Source: CANQDT01 sp051878935 (GTDB taxonomy: Bacteria > Bacillota > Clostridia > Lachnospirales > Lachnospiraceae). From it: a stretch of DNA of 64,000 nucleotides. Positions 50,375 to 60,021 of this stretch are shown here, piece after piece; positions within the stretch are counted from its first letter, which is position 1; every line of letters begins with the position of its first letter. Location: NCBI GenBank assembly GCA_051878935.1, contig JBJELB010000013.1, positions 5,563 to 69,562 of the forward strand, read 5' to 3'. The notes below the pieces were generated by a model. It searched no databases. It was given only the letters and a program-made list of their open reading frames with translations, and had not been told where the DNA came from. A program made the translations under genes and the position numbers.

Positions 50375-50407
50375 ACTTGTCCGTACTAATTTGTATTCAT
50401 TATACAA
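50375..50407. promoter_or_regulatory. AraR-type operators in the araR/araA region
   Basis: ACTTGTCCGTACTAAT (50375-50390) matches the Bacillus AraR box ATTTGTACGTACAAAT at 13 of 16 positions. The next palindrome TTGTAT-N5-ATACAA (50391-50407) overlaps the araR -10 region. Binding is inferred. Confidence 0.7.
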
Positions 50408-50427
50408 CTTCTCCTTCTCTCATGCAA
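50399..50427 (-). promoter_or_regulatory. araR-araD promoter
   Basis: Minus strand TTGCAT (50422-50427), 17-nt spacer, TATAAT (50399-50404), overlapping the operator-like palindrome. Confidence 0.7.
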
Positions 50428-50437
50428 GAACTTTTTC

Positions 50438-50466
50438 TTGTCAGGTCTGTTTTTTTGTATTATAAT
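50438..50466 (+). promoter_or_regulatory. araA promoter
   Basis: TTGTCA (50438-50443), 17-nt spacer, TATAAT (50461-50466), 29 nt before the AAGGAGG ribosome binding site (50495-50501). Confidence 0.75.
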
Positions 50467-50508
50467 CTGTTTATCAAGCAAATTATGAGAAAACAAGGAG
50501 GTATTTTT

Positions 50509-51987
50509 ATGCTTACTACACGCAATTATGAATTCTGGTTCTTCACCGGAAGCCAGCTCTTGTACGGACAAGAGACATTGAATCAGGTAGACGCCGATAC
50601 GCAGAAAATGGTAGACGGACTGAATGCAACCGGTCTTCTTCCATATCCGGTTGTCTATAAGGGAACTTTAAAATCTTCCGAGGAGATTTTGACAGGCTGT
50701 AAAGCTGCCAATCACGCCGATGATTGTGCCGGCATCATTACCTGGTGTCATACATTCTCCCCGGCAAAAATGTGGATTCACGGATTAAAGGCACTAACAA
50801 AGCCATTGCTTCACTTACATACCCAGTTTAACAAAGAGATTCCATGGGATTCTATCGATATGGATTTCATGAACTTAAATCAGGCTGCTCACGGAGATCG
50901 TGAATACGGTTATATCGGAGCCCGCATGGAGATTCCACGAAAGATTATCGTTGGTTACTGGGCAGATGAGAAGGTTGCAAACCAGATGGCTGACTGGATG
51001 GACGTTGCCGTTGGTTACTGCGAATGCCAGACTTTAAAGATTTGCCGTTTCGGTGATAACATGCGTGATGTTGCCGTTACTGACGGTGATCGCGTAGAGG
51101 CAGAGATTCGGCTCGGTTGGACTACCGATTATTACGGAATCGGTGATTTAGTATCCGAAATGGAGACCATTACAGAAGCCCAGGTAGATGCGATGATGGA
51201 TGACTATCGTACGCGTTATGATTTTGATCCTGCGGCAGATATCGACTCCATCCGCTATCAGGCTAAGATTCAATGTGCTCTGGAACAGTTCATGAAGCGT
51301 GGAGGTTATACCGCATTCTCCACCAACTTCCAGGTATTGCATGGCATGAAGCAGTTACCGGGTCTTGCCTGTCAGGATATGATGTATAAAGGATATGGAT
51401 TCGGTGGCGAAGGTGACTGGAAAATCGCAGCCATGGTTCGTATCATGAAGATTATGGCACACGGAAAACGGACTTCCTTTATGGAAGACTATACATTAAA
51501 CTATGCTGGTGAGGACAGTGCCATTTTAAATGCCCACATGCTGGAGGTGTGCCCGACAATCGCCGAAACCAAACCGGTTATTGAGGTACACCCATTGGGT
51601 ATCGGTGACCGCGAAGCTCCTGCACGTTTAAAATTCAAGGGATATCAATCAGGACGCGGTGTTGCATGCTGTTTAAATGATATGGGTAACCGTTTCCGTC
51701 TCATTGTTCAGGAAGTAACCTGTGTTCCTTCCAAGGATATGCCAAAACTTCCTGTTGCATCAATCCTCTGGAAGCCATTACCGAATCTTGAAACTGCGGC
51801 TCATGCATGGATTCTCGCCGGCGGCGCACATCACACCAGTTTCTCTATGGAGCTGACTGCTACACAATTGGAAGACTGGGCAGAAATGATGGGTATTGAA
51901 TGTGTCATCATCAATGAAGATACCAATATCCGTAATTTCAAGCACGAATTAAAATGGAATTCTGTCGCATACGGAATGAAGTTGTAA
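50509..51987 (+). CDS. araA: L-arabinose isomerase
   Basis: Converts L-arabinose to L-ribulose. 492 residues, near the usual 500. Family segments: FWFFTGSQLLYG at the start, WCHTFSPAKMWI, GYGFGGEGDWK, and the metal-binding EVCPTIAE and HAWILAGGAHHT. Start at ATG 50509 after AAGGAGG; a longer in-frame start at 50377 is not supported. Monocistronic; a terminator hairpin follows. Confidence 0.96.
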   Translation: MLTTRNYEFWFFTGSQLLYGQETLNQVDADTQKMVDGLNATGLLPYPVVYKGTLKSSEEILTGCKAANHADDCAGIITWCHTFSPAKMWIHGLKALTKPLLHLHTQFNKEIPWDSIDMDFMNLNQAAHGDREYGYIGARMEIPRKIIVGYWADEKVANQMADWMDVAVGYCECQTLKICRFGDNMRDVAVTDGDRVEAEIRLGWTTDYYGIGDLVSEMETITEAQVDAMMDDYRTRYDFDPAADIDSIRYQAKIQCALEQFMKRGGYTAFSTNFQVLHGMKQLPGLACQDMMYKGYGFGGEGDWKIAAMVRIMKIMAHGKRTSFMEDYTLNYAGEDSAILNAHMLEVCPTIAETKPVIEVHPLGIGDREAPARLKFKGYQSGRGVACCLNDMGNRFRLIVQEVTCVPSKDMPKLPVASILWKPLPNLETAAHAWILAGGAHHTSFSMELTATQLEDWAEMMGIECVIINEDTNIRNFKHELKWNSVAYGMKL

Positions 51988-51998
51988 TATAACCTATA

Positions 51999-52030
51999 AA
52001 AAGGAACATCGCACGATTGATGTTCCTTTT
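51999..52030. terminator. Bidirectional terminator between araA and leuA
   Basis: AAAGGAACATC and GATGTTCCTTT arms (51999-52010 and 52019-52030) with an 8-nt loop, followed by TTATTTTT on plus. Confidence 0.8.
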
Positions 52031-52041
52031 CTTATTTTTCA

Positions 52042-53697
52042 TTATATTCTATTAATCGCTGAAATCAGTGCCAGAATCGTTGCATTGATAATATCATCAT
52101 GCACACCGGCACCCCATACGATATTACCTTCCGGATTCTGGATTCCCACATAGGCAACCGCATCAGAGTTAGAACCAACACGAAGTGCATGCTCCTCGTA
52201 GGAGAATACAGAATAATTCAGGTTACTATGACGCATAATTGCATTGTTTACAGCATCTAAACGTCCATTTCCTTTACCGTGGTAAACCTTTTTCACGCCA
52301 TCTTTTTCAATCGTTACTTCTGCAGAAATTCCACCATTCTCCTGAACAAAATGACATTCCATCAGTTTGATATGATCCTCACGGTTAATATACTCCCGCT
52401 TGAAGATATCCAATACTTCTTCCGTCTGCAATTCTTTGTGCTCATGGTCGGATACGTTTTTCACCGTATATCCAACATCTTCTCTCATCTTTCCAGGTAA
52501 GTGGTAGCCAAATTTTTCTTCCAATACATAACCGATACCACCTTTACCGGACTGACTATTGATACGGATAACATCTCCGTCATATTCTCTGCCCACATCA
52601 TGTGGATCAATCGGAAGATATGGAACGGTCCAGAATTCACGTTCTTCCATCTCACGCCACTTCATACCTTTTGCAATGGCATCCTGATGAGAACCGGAAA
52701 ATGCTGCAAACACTAATTTACCCGCGTACGGCTGACGCATAGGAACTTCCATTCGTGTTAAACGCTGATATGCATCTACGATTTCCGGAAGATTACCAAG
52801 TTCCAATTCAGGATCCACACCATGTGTATACATATTTAACGCCAGCGTTACGATATCCACGTTACCTGTTCTCTCACCATTGCCGAACAACGTACCTTCG
52901 ATGCGGTCTGCACCTGCCAGAATACCCAATTCCGCATCTGCCACACCACAGCCACGGTCATTATGTGGATGCAACGATACAATAACATTCTCACGATTAT
53001 GCATATGCTCACACATGTATTCAACCTGGCTCGCATACACGTGAGGCAATGACATAGACACCGTAACAGGAAGATTGATAATAACCTTCCAATCCGGTCT
53101 CGGCTGCCAGATATCAATCACAGCATTGCAAACCTCTAATGCATAATCTACTTCCGTACCGGTAAAGCTCTCCGGTGAATATTCAAAGCGGAAGTTACCT
53201 TCTGTCGTTGCAGCAAGGTCCTTCAACATCTGCGCACCATTCTTGGCAATCTCCAGCACTTCTTCCTTGGACTTTTTAAAGACCTGCTCACGCTGTGCAT
53301 AAGAAGTCGAATTGTAGACATGAACAATCGCATTTTTACATCCCTCTAATGCTTCAAAGGTTTTCTTGATAATATGCTCTCTTGCCTGTGTCAACACCTG
53401 AACGGTTACATCATCCGGAATCATATCCTTCTCAATCAAAGTACGTAAAAAGGTGTATTCCGTCTCAGAGGCTGCAGGAAATCCTACTTCGATTTCTTTA
53501 AATCCAACCTTTACCAGATATTCGAAAAATTCCAGTTTTTCATCCAGACTCATCGGGATAATCAAAGCCTGATTACCATCGCGAAGATCTACACTACACC
53601 ACTGCGGTGCTTTCTCTATGTACTCTTTTTGTGCCCATTTTAAGGACTGGGTTGCAGGCATATAATAGCCTCTCTTGTACTTGTTTACATTTTTCAT
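52042..53697 (-). CDS. leuA: 2-isopropylmalate synthase
   Basis: First step of leucine synthesis: acetyl-CoA plus 2-oxoisovalerate. 551 residues, of the long type: catalytic DLRDGNQAL near 40, HPHNDRGCGVADAE, and a C-terminal regulatory domain that in known enzymes binds leucine. ATG 53697 follows GTGAGG; a second possible ATG (MPATQSL) at 53661 is also preceded by GAGAGG. It is controlled by a T-box leader specific for leucine tRNA. Confidence 0.95.
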   Translation of the reverse strand: MKNVNKYKRGYYMPATQSLKWAQKEYIEKAPQWCSVDLRDGNQALIIPMSLDEKLEFFEYLVKVGFKEIEVGFPAASETEYTFLRTLIEKDMIPDDVTVQVLTQAREHIIKKTFEALEGCKNAIVHVYNSTSYAQREQVFKKSKEEVLEIAKNGAQMLKDLAATTEGNFRFEYSPESFTGTEVDYALEVCNAVIDIWQPRPDWKVIINLPVTVSMSLPHVYASQVEYMCEHMHNRENVIVSLHPHNDRGCGVADAELGILAGADRIEGTLFGNGERTGNVDIVTLALNMYTHGVDPELELGNLPEIVDAYQRLTRMEVPMRQPYAGKLVFAAFSGSHQDAIAKGMKWREMEEREFWTVPYLPIDPHDVGREYDGDVIRINSQSGKGGIGYVLEEKFGYHLPGKMREDVGYTVKNVSDHEHKELQTEEVLDIFKREYINREDHIKLMECHFVQENGGISAEVTIEKDGVKKVYHGKGNGRLDAVNNAIMRHSNLNYSVFSYEEHALRVGSNSDAVAYVGIQNPEGNIVWGAGVHDDIINATILALISAINRI

Positions 53698-53754
53698 ATT
53701 GATTTACCTCACTTTCTTTCCAGCTGTTCCCCGGAGCAGGTTTTTCATCATAAC

Positions 53755-54050
53755 ATAAAAAACTTCCACCTCCAGGATAAACCAAGAGACGGAAGTTGTT
53801 CACTTACGCGGTACCACTCTTATTTCATACGAATGTATGCACTCAAACGGATACGAATCTTATGATCTTATATCCTCCTACGCTAACGGTTAGGCTCCGT
53901 CTCATCCTACTGCTCTTCCTAATTCACAAAAGCGGTTCAGCGAGCTACTCGGAGGCGAGTTCAAACATTTTTCCCAACTGCTTCACACCAGCCAGCAGCT
54001 CTCTGCATGTTCCAAACGTTCTACTATTCCTCGTCACTGTATTTGTATGA
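53755..54050 (-). promoter_or_regulatory. T-box leader of leuA (leucine specifier CTC)
   Basis: Read on the minus strand: a stem I region with AGAGAGCTGCTGGCTGGTG, the specifier CTC (53957-53959) in GAACTCGCC, and the conserved T-box TGGTACCGCG (53807-53816). The terminator is GGAAGTT/AACTTCC (53761-53767 with 53791-53797) followed by a T run. Uncharged leucine tRNA would stabilise the antiterminator and turn on leuA. This accounts for nearly all the gap between leuA and the HAD gene. Confidence 0.92.
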
Positions 54051-54058
54051 TATTGATA

Positions 54059-54087
54059 ATCTAACATATAAACGGTAGGTATGTCAA
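54059..54087 (-). promoter_or_regulatory. Promoter of the T-box leuA unit
   Basis: Minus strand TTGACA (54082-54087), 17-nt spacer, TTAGAT (54059-54064). Confidence 0.6.
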
Positions 54088-54145
54088 ATGTTAATTTCAT
54101 ATGCTATAATAAAGTCAGAAATATTATGAAAAATGAGGGACACAC

Positions 54146-54949
54146 ATGGATCAATACAAGGGAATTTTATTTTTTGACTACGACGGCACATTAGTGGATG
54201 ATGCTGCTGGTATTTATACACCAACGCAGCTTTCTCTTCAGGCGATGGAGCAGGCCCGGGCAAACGGATATTTACTCGTACTGGCAACCGGAAGAACCAT
54301 GGCATACATACAAACCTGTCCATTTACATTCGATGGATACGTTTCCACGAACGGAGCCTATGGCGAACTGCATGGCAAAGAACTATTCAACGATTATATT
54401 GCACCGGCAAAACTACATGCACTATCCGAAGAAATGAAAACCAACAAAATTGCCGCTATCTTCGAGACACAAAAATGCAGTTATTGCACCAACCGTTCCA
54501 CACCATTAGTGAATTCCTATATTCAGCAGTTTAAATTGAATCCGGATATCTTTGTATCAATTCCTGCTGATTTGATTGATACTACGCCAATCAACAAGGT
54601 ATTTGCCATTGCCGATGATGACAAGCAGTTAAAGAAACTGAAACAGGATTTTTCCGGCCAACTGGAAATCGAGTTACTCTCACTTGGAACCTATGCCGAT
54701 ATCACTGATTACCAAATGTCAAAAGGTATCGGTGTACGCAAATTCTATGAAGCACTCGGCATTCTCCGCGAAAACACCTATGCCTTCGGCGACGGCATGA
54801 ATGACTATACCATGTTGCAATGTGCAGGTCACGGAATCGCTATGGGCCGGCATATGGAACCATTAAAAAATGTGGCAGACTATATTACGAAGACCGTTGC
54901 CGAAGAAGGCATTGCCCACGCTCTACAATACTACCACATTATTGAATGA
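54146..54949 (+). CDS. Cof-type HAD-family phosphatase
   Basis: 267 residues. Nucleophile motif FFDYDGTLVDD at the N-terminus, LATGRTMAYI as motif II, and the later acidic motif TYAFGDGMNDYTML. The middle is a Cof-type cap. Substrate is probably a sugar phosphate or nucleotide; unknown. GAGGG precedes the ATG. Divergent from leuA. Confidence 0.9.
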   Translation: MDQYKGILFFDYDGTLVDDAAGIYTPTQLSLQAMEQARANGYLLVLATGRTMAYIQTCPFTFDGYVSTNGAYGELHGKELFNDYIAPAKLHALSEEMKTNKIAAIFETQKCSYCTNRSTPLVNSYIQQFKLNPDIFVSIPADLIDTTPINKVFAIADDDKQLKKLKQDFSGQLEIELLSLGTYADITDYQMSKGIGVRKFYEALGILRENTYAFGDGMNDYTMLQCAGHGIAMGRHMEPLKNVADYITKTVAEEGIAHALQYYHIIE

Positions 54950-54955
54950 TGATTG

Positions 54956-55891
54956 TTATATGAATTCCGATGCGACAGCCACCAAAAGGCACAACACAAC
55001 TGTTGCAATCAAAAAGATATCCCAGTATTTCTGTCGTTTTGGCCGGCTCACACTACCATCCTCATTTACTACAACAGGCTCTCCGGTTCCCAAAAACCAG
55101 TCCCTGACCTTCCACATGGTTCCATTTCGTTTTGCGATGAAATACAACAGCAAAATGGTTAACAGCAGTGATACAAATGCCATAGGAATGAGTACGGCAA
55201 ATGTCATACCAACTGACAGATTATCCACCTGCTCTTGTGCCTGTCTGGCAGTTTCTGCATATCCCGGCTGCATCATCTGAAAAGAGCTCATAACCGAGGT
55301 TCCGTTAATAACCAGATGAATCAGCATGGAAGACCAGATGGAACCGGTCAATTCTACTACCACGCCCATCAGAAGCGCATACAGAAACGCATACGGAATC
55401 TGGGCAAAGTTCATATGCAGAAGTGCAAAAAACAACGATGCATACAGAATCGGGCGAAACGAGGAATCTTTCCTGCGATATCCACCTTGAATCACACCAC
55501 GATAAAGCAGTTCTTCCGTAAACGCCGGCAAAATAGCTAAGATCAATAAGGCCGGCCCCAGTCCGTTTTGCAGTGCCGTATCAACAGTATCATCCAGACT
55601 CACCTTTGAAAATAAACTGGATAAATAAGCAAACAATGCACAAAACGGTTCACTCACGAATGCCAGTATTACTACCTGAACTACCGTCATCAGAGAAATC
55701 TTATGAAAATGCAGATCCGGCACATTGCGAAAGCGACCTGCTGCAAGGTAAAGAAACACAGTCAGCAGCATGATTCCATAGCTCAAGCAGGAAATCCACG
55801 TTACATCGGTCAAATCCAGTATCGCTGCTAACACAGAAACCAGAAACTGGACTCCGACCATTATCAGACAAAATGCGTTGATTTTTTTCAT
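54956..55891 (-). CDS. CPBP-family membrane protease (CaaX-protease-like)
   Basis: 311 residues with seven or eight helices. The ABI/CPBP motif EELLYRGVIQGGYR, followed by FALLHMNFAQIPYAFLYALLMG, provides the putative Glu-Glu and His catalytic residues. Probably cleaves within membranes; substrate unknown. Last gene of the purine salvage operon, 7 nt after the RidA gene. Confidence 0.87.
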   Translation of the reverse strand: MKKINAFCLIMVGVQFLVSVLAAILDLTDVTWISCLSYGIMLLTVFLYLAAGRFRNVPDLHFHKISLMTVVQVVILAFVSEPFCALFAYLSSLFSKVSLDDTVDTALQNGLGPALLILAILPAFTEELLYRGVIQGGYRRKDSSFRPILYASLFFALLHMNFAQIPYAFLYALLMGVVVELTGSIWSSMLIHLVINGTSVMSSFQMMQPGYAETARQAQEQVDNLSVGMTFAVLIPMAFVSLLLTILLLYFIAKRNGTMWKVRDWFLGTGEPVVVNEDGSVSRPKRQKYWDIFLIATVVLCLLVAVASEFI

Positions 55892-55898
55892 TCTTATT

Positions 55899-56285
55899 TT
55901 ACTCTTCTTTCAATGCAATTGCTTCTATTTCAATCAGAACATCCTTTGGCAAACGAGCTACTTCCACACAGGAACGTGCAGGAAAATTCGTTTTGAAGAA
56001 TGTCGCATAGACCTCATTTACTTTTGCAAAATCATTCATATCTTTAATAAATACTGTAGTTTTTATTGTGCTGTCTGCACTTGCACCGGCCGCTTCTAAT
56101 AACGCAACCAGATTTCCGATTGCCTGAGTCGCCTGCGCTGTAATGTCACCTTCTACCAATTCACCTGTAGCAGGTACGATTGGAATTACCCCTGATGTAT
56201 AAACGATTCCATTTACTTCTACCGCCTGCGAATATGGTCCGATTGCTCCCGGAGCCTTGTCTGTTGCAATAATGTTCTTTGTCAT
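55899..56285 (-). CDS. ridA: RidA-family enamine/imine deaminase
   Basis: 128 residues. KAPGAIGPYSQAVEVNG at the N-terminus, the Arg-containing PARSCVEVARLPKDVLIEIEAIA at the end, both diagnostic. Hydrolyses reactive 2-aminoacrylate-type enamines. Overlaps the preceding gene by ATGA. Confidence 0.94.
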   Translation of the reverse strand: MTKNIIATDKAPGAIGPYSQAVEVNGIVYTSGVIPIVPATGELVEGDITAQATQAIGNLVALLEAAGASADSTIKTTVFIKDMNDFAKVNEVYATFFKTNFPARSCVEVARLPKDVLIEIEAIALKEE

Positions 56286-57112
56286 AATACCTTAATCTCC
56301 TTTTCTGTCATTTCTATTTTATGTTCTTTTAAAAGGCGCCCAACGGCACGCTTAAAAGCATTTTTGCTGAGTCCAAACTCTTCCATAATGAGCATCTTAT
56401 CACTCTTATCCGTCACCGGGATACTGCCACCACATTCCTGAATATGCGCATATACCATCCGGCTGTCCTCTTCCATCTGAACATATGCTTTTTCCCGCAG
56501 ACTGAGGTTCATTTTCCCATCATCCCGGACATAAGAAACACGTGCTTCTACCACATCTCCTACTTGAATCGGACGGAAAATCTCCCTGTTCGGTATCATT
56601 CCATAATACTGCTCATCTACCGCCACAAAGGCACCCATATCCGGATTCACACGATATACAACACCGGTTACATGATCATTTTTCTGATAAGAATGAGATA
56701 CCGATAAAAATCTCTCAATCCGTGTCGACGCTGCCAGGCGGTTCGTATTATCAATATACAAACGAACCAGATACGGTTTTCCAGCCTCAACTTTACCTTC
56801 TTTGAAGGGAAGAAATAAATCTTTTTCCAATCCCCAATCCAGGAAAGCGCCTATTTTAGTTACTTCCTTCACTTCCAATCGTGCTATCTCACCGAGCACT
56901 AATTTAGGACGCATAGTCGTTGCAATCAGCCGGTCTTCGGAATCACAATATACAAATACTTCTACCTCTGTTCCGAGCTTAGCATCATGTGGTACCCATT
57001 TCTTCGGTAACAGAATGCTCTCTTCTGTTTTCCCCGGTATATCATTCAGATATACACCATTTTCTGTTTGCTTTACTATATATAGTGTTTGGATTTCTCC
57101 CAGTTTAATCAT
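56282..57112 (-). CDS. CvfB/YitL-type S1 RNA-binding protein
   Basis: 276 residues: repeated S1-like OB domains (GTEVEVFVYCDSEDRLIATTM, GVYRVNPDMGAFVAVDEQYYGMI, EARVSYVRDDGKMNLSLREK) and a winged-helix C-terminus (LIMEEFGLSKNAFKRAVGRLLK). CvfB proteins affect virulence gene expression in staphylococci; here function is unknown. Overlaps the thioesterase gene by 8 bp. Confidence 0.87.
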   Translation of the reverse strand: MIKLGEIQTLYIVKQTENGVYLNDIPGKTEESILLPKKWVPHDAKLGTEVEVFVYCDSEDRLIATTMRPKLVLGEIARLEVKEVTKIGAFLDWGLEKDLFLPFKEGKVEAGKPYLVRLYIDNTNRLAASTRIERFLSVSHSYQKNDHVTGVVYRVNPDMGAFVAVDEQYYGMIPNREIFRPIQVGDVVEARVSYVRDDGKMNLSLREKAYVQMEEDSRMVYAHIQECGGSIPVTDKSDKMLIMEEFGLSKNAFKRAVGRLLKEHKIEMTEKEIKVL

Positions 57113-57824
57113 TTTTCTTCCTGCCTTTCAAAACTACGGCTGCAAACAGTTCTCCCTGTTCATTGCATAACTGGACAGTAACACAATTGTCTGTCCTTGT
57201 CAAATGAGGATAGACCACATCTCCATACATGGCTGCCTTTTTATATTCTGCTCTCATTTGTTCTATTACAAAATCATCCGGAATTGCTTCCATCGCCATT
57301 TCTATGTATTTTTCATTATTTACATGCCCATTCGTATCAATAAATGATTTCAAAATGGTGATTGGTGGTAACGTTTCCTCAGGCTCCGGCAGTATTAACT
57401 TACGTTTTCCATATTCCATATCCAGTTTTTCTGCATAAGCATATGGAGCAACCGCCTCCTCCGTAATTCTCATCGGCACCCCTTTGTCTGTATCCATATG
57501 AAACCAGATCGAATAGGCACGGGCAATGGATACTCCCTGTTCATCAATGATTTGGAAATTACGATATGCAAAGAATCCTTTGAAATCATAGGGCCATGTC
57601 TGCACACGAAGTATTTCTCCCAATCCCGGATTGCGATCCACTTCCACACCCCAGGCCGACAAAAGCCATGCACGATGGTGTGTTGCCATATACTCAATCC
57701 CTCTTCCAAGCGTTTCCGACTGCTCGGTGGAAGCATCCTGAAAATAATGAATGATCTGCGGTAACTCTACGCATCCGGTATGCGCAAGCTCACTATATCG
57801 AACTGTTCTTTCCTGTTCAAACAT
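57105..57824 (-). CDS. Acyl-ACP thioesterase
   Basis: 239 residues with two hot-dog domains. RYSELAHTGCVELPQIIHYFQDASTEQ at the start and the second-domain IDTNGHVNNEKYIEMAMEAIP, with Asn-His likely catalytic. Releases fatty acids from acyl carrier protein. In one operon with salvage and stress genes. Confidence 0.9.
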   Translation of the reverse strand: MFEQERTVRYSELAHTGCVELPQIIHYFQDASTEQSETLGRGIEYMATHHRAWLLSAWGVEVDRNPGLGEILRVQTWPYDFKGFFAYRNFQIIDEQGVSIARAYSIWFHMDTDKGVPMRITEEAVAPYAYAEKLDMEYGKRKLILPEPEETLPPITILKSFIDTNGHVNNEKYIEMAMEAIPDDFVIEQMRAEYKKAAMYGDVVYPHLTRTDNCVTVQLCNEQGELFAAVVLKGRKKND

Positions 57825-57833
57825 CCTATCCTC

Positions 57834-59111
57834 CTAACTCATACGGCGGATAATCGTATTCGCCTTCTCATATACATCATCTGCTGCTTCCTCCAGGAAA
57901 AAGCTTCCATCCCGGTACAAAATCTTTCCGGCTATCATCGTCATCTTCACATTGGATTTACTTCCGGCATAAACGATATTCTTCGCAATATTGTTCATCG
58001 GCTGCATATTAGGCTGATGCAGATCGATCATAATCATATCCGCCTGTTTTCCCTCAGCCAAACAATCACAATCATATAGCTGCATCGCATGAGCACCACC
58101 CACAGTCGCCATATAAAGCACCGACTCTGCATCCATAGCCGCTGCATCCATTTGATCCACTTTCTGAAGTGCGGTTGCCAGGAACATCTCACGAAACATA
58201 TCCAGACAATTGTTGCTGGCCGGTCCATCCGTACCGATCGCCAGACGGATGCCCATCTCCTGCATGTGGGTCAACGGTGCAATGCCACTCGCCAGTTTCA
58301 TATTGGAAGCCGGATTCGTAATGACAGCTAATTGTTTCTCTTTGAAAATCTCCAAATCCTGTTCTGTCATATATACACAATGGAAACCTCCTCCACCGTG
58401 TTCAAACATACCAATCTGATTCATATACGCTGTCGGTGTCATGCCATAACGCTCGATACAGCCTGCCACTTCCTCTTTGGTTTCAGAATTGTGTGCATAG
58501 ACCGGAGCCTGATACTTCTGTGACAACCTTGCAATACCCTGCATCAGCTCAGGCGATGTGGTATATTCTGCATGAAATCCCAGCTGGTAAGAAATCAACG
58601 GATGATAAGCATTATATTTCAGATATGCTTCTTCCACCTCTTCTATCGTACCGCCGAAATTATTAATGCTTTCACAGAACACGGTACGGAAACCGGTATC
58701 GACCGATGCCTTTGCACCATATGGCACATGGAAATACATATCAAAATCGGCAGTGATGCCACTTGTTAAATACTCCATATAGGCAAGTTTTGATAAAGTA
58801 TAAACATCTTCCCCCGTAAGCTTTGCTTCCATCGGGAAGACCTGTTTTTGAAGCCAATCCTGCAATGGCAAGTCATCCGCATAAGAACGCAAAAAAGTCA
58901 TCGCCGAATGCGTATGCGCATTCTTAAATCCGGGCATCAGGACATTCCCCTGTGCGTCAATATTCTGATCCCATGCGCTCTTTGCCGCTTCTTCCTCACG
59001 CGGTCCCCCCACATAGGTAATCTTATCATCTTCTACCCACACTTCTCCATGTAAAATGCTGCAATCCGTCTGCATACTCAAGATGCGACTATTATAAAAA
59101 CGAATCTTCAT
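57834..59111 (-). CDS. Amidohydrolase, MTA/SAH deaminase type
   Basis: 425 residues. Metal ligands in HTHSAMTFLRSY, GFHAEYTTSP, HNSETKEEV and the Asp of GTDGPASNN. LPLQDWLQKQVFPMEAKL is typical of deaminases of methylthioadenosine and adenosylhomocysteine (MtaD). The purine nucleoside phosphorylase gene ends 4 nt upstream, in keeping with thioadenosine/purine salvage. Guanine-type deaminases are an alternative. Confidence 0.85.
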   Translation of the reverse strand: MKIRFYNSRILSMQTDCSILHGEVWVEDDKITYVGGPREEEAAKSAWDQNIDAQGNVLMPGFKNAHTHSAMTFLRSYADDLPLQDWLQKQVFPMEAKLTGEDVYTLSKLAYMEYLTSGITADFDMYFHVPYGAKASVDTGFRTVFCESINNFGGTIEEVEEAYLKYNAYHPLISYQLGFHAEYTTSPELMQGIARLSQKYQAPVYAHNSETKEEVAGCIERYGMTPTAYMNQIGMFEHGGGGFHCVYMTEQDLEIFKEKQLAVITNPASNMKLASGIAPLTHMQEMGIRLAIGTDGPASNNCLDMFREMFLATALQKVDQMDAAAMDAESVLYMATVGGAHAMQLYDCDCLAEGKQADMIMIDLHQPNMQPMNNIAKNIVYAGSKSNVKMTMIAGKILYRDGSFFLEEAADDVYEKANTIIRRMS

Positions 59112-59115
59112 CCTG

Positions 59116-59949
59116 TCATTCTCCTATCTTTCCTATTTTCTGAATGGAGACCGTCAGCAGCTGACGGAATAACGGTGCGACACGCGCTGCTGTTTCTCCC
59201 ACTTCCGTATGTGTCAGCGGTTGATCTGTCATGCCGCATCCCATATTGGAGATACAGGAAATTCCACACACACGCATACCCATATGCTTTGCAGCCATTG
59301 CTTCGCAGGCAGTACTCATACCCACTGCATCCGCACCCAGGATACGACACATTTTCACTTCCTTCGGGGTCTCAAAATTCGGACCGGACAACTGAATATA
59401 GGTACCTTCCTGTAATTTGATGTCACATTCCTTTGCAGACTGACGAATCAATTCACTCAATTCCCGGTCATATACCTCACTCATATCCGGAAAGCGCAGT
59501 CCATACTGTTCAAAATTCGGACCAATCAACGGCGATGGTACAAAATTGGAGATATGATCTGTAATCAGCATAAAATCGCCGGCTGAAAATTGCTCATTCA
59601 CCCCTCCGGCAGCATTCGTAAGAAGCAGGCGCTCTGCCCCTATCTTTCTCATCAAGCGTACCGGCAATACCACATCTGTCATCGAATAGCCCTCATAGTA
59701 ATGTACCCGTCCCTGCATAATCACAACCGGGACCTCTCCGACATATCCAAAAATATAACGTCCTTTGTGGCTATCCACGGTAGATACCGGAAAGCCACCA
59801 ATCGAACGATAATCAACGATTCCTTCTATCCGGATATCCTCTGCGAAATCACCAAGTCCTGTTCCCAGAACAATCGCAACTTTCGGAACAAACGGCATTC
59901 TGTCCTTAATACTCTCATAACAATATTCCAGTTTTTCCTGTGGGGTCAT
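59116..59949 (-). CDS. punA: Purine-nucleoside phosphorylase
   Basis: 277 residues, trimeric PNP type. IVLGTGLGDFAEDI, GRVHYYEGYSMTDVV, LTNAAGGVNE, and GADAVGMSTACEAMAAKHMGM are family signatures. Splits purine nucleosides with phosphate. ATG 59949 follows AAAGGAAGGGAAGAGG; a longer frame to 59994 is not supported. First gene of punA-deaminase-thioesterase-cvfB-ridA-CPBP operon. Confidence 0.94.
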   Translation of the reverse strand: MTPQEKLEYCYESIKDRMPFVPKVAIVLGTGLGDFAEDIRIEGIVDYRSIGGFPVSTVDSHKGRYIFGYVGEVPVVIMQGRVHYYEGYSMTDVVLPVRLMRKIGAERLLLTNAAGGVNEQFSAGDFMLITDHISNFVPSPLIGPNFEQYGLRFPDMSEVYDRELSELIRQSAKECDIKLQEGTYIQLSGPNFETPKEVKMCRILGADAVGMSTACEAMAAKHMGMRVCGISCISNMGCGMTDQPLTHTEVGETAARVAPLFRQLLTVSIQKIGKIGE

Positions 59950-60021
59950 CCTCTTCCCTTCCTTTCTGCGAAAATAGTCGTCCTGCCAAAACAAGCCGGA
60001 CGACTATCCTACACACTATGA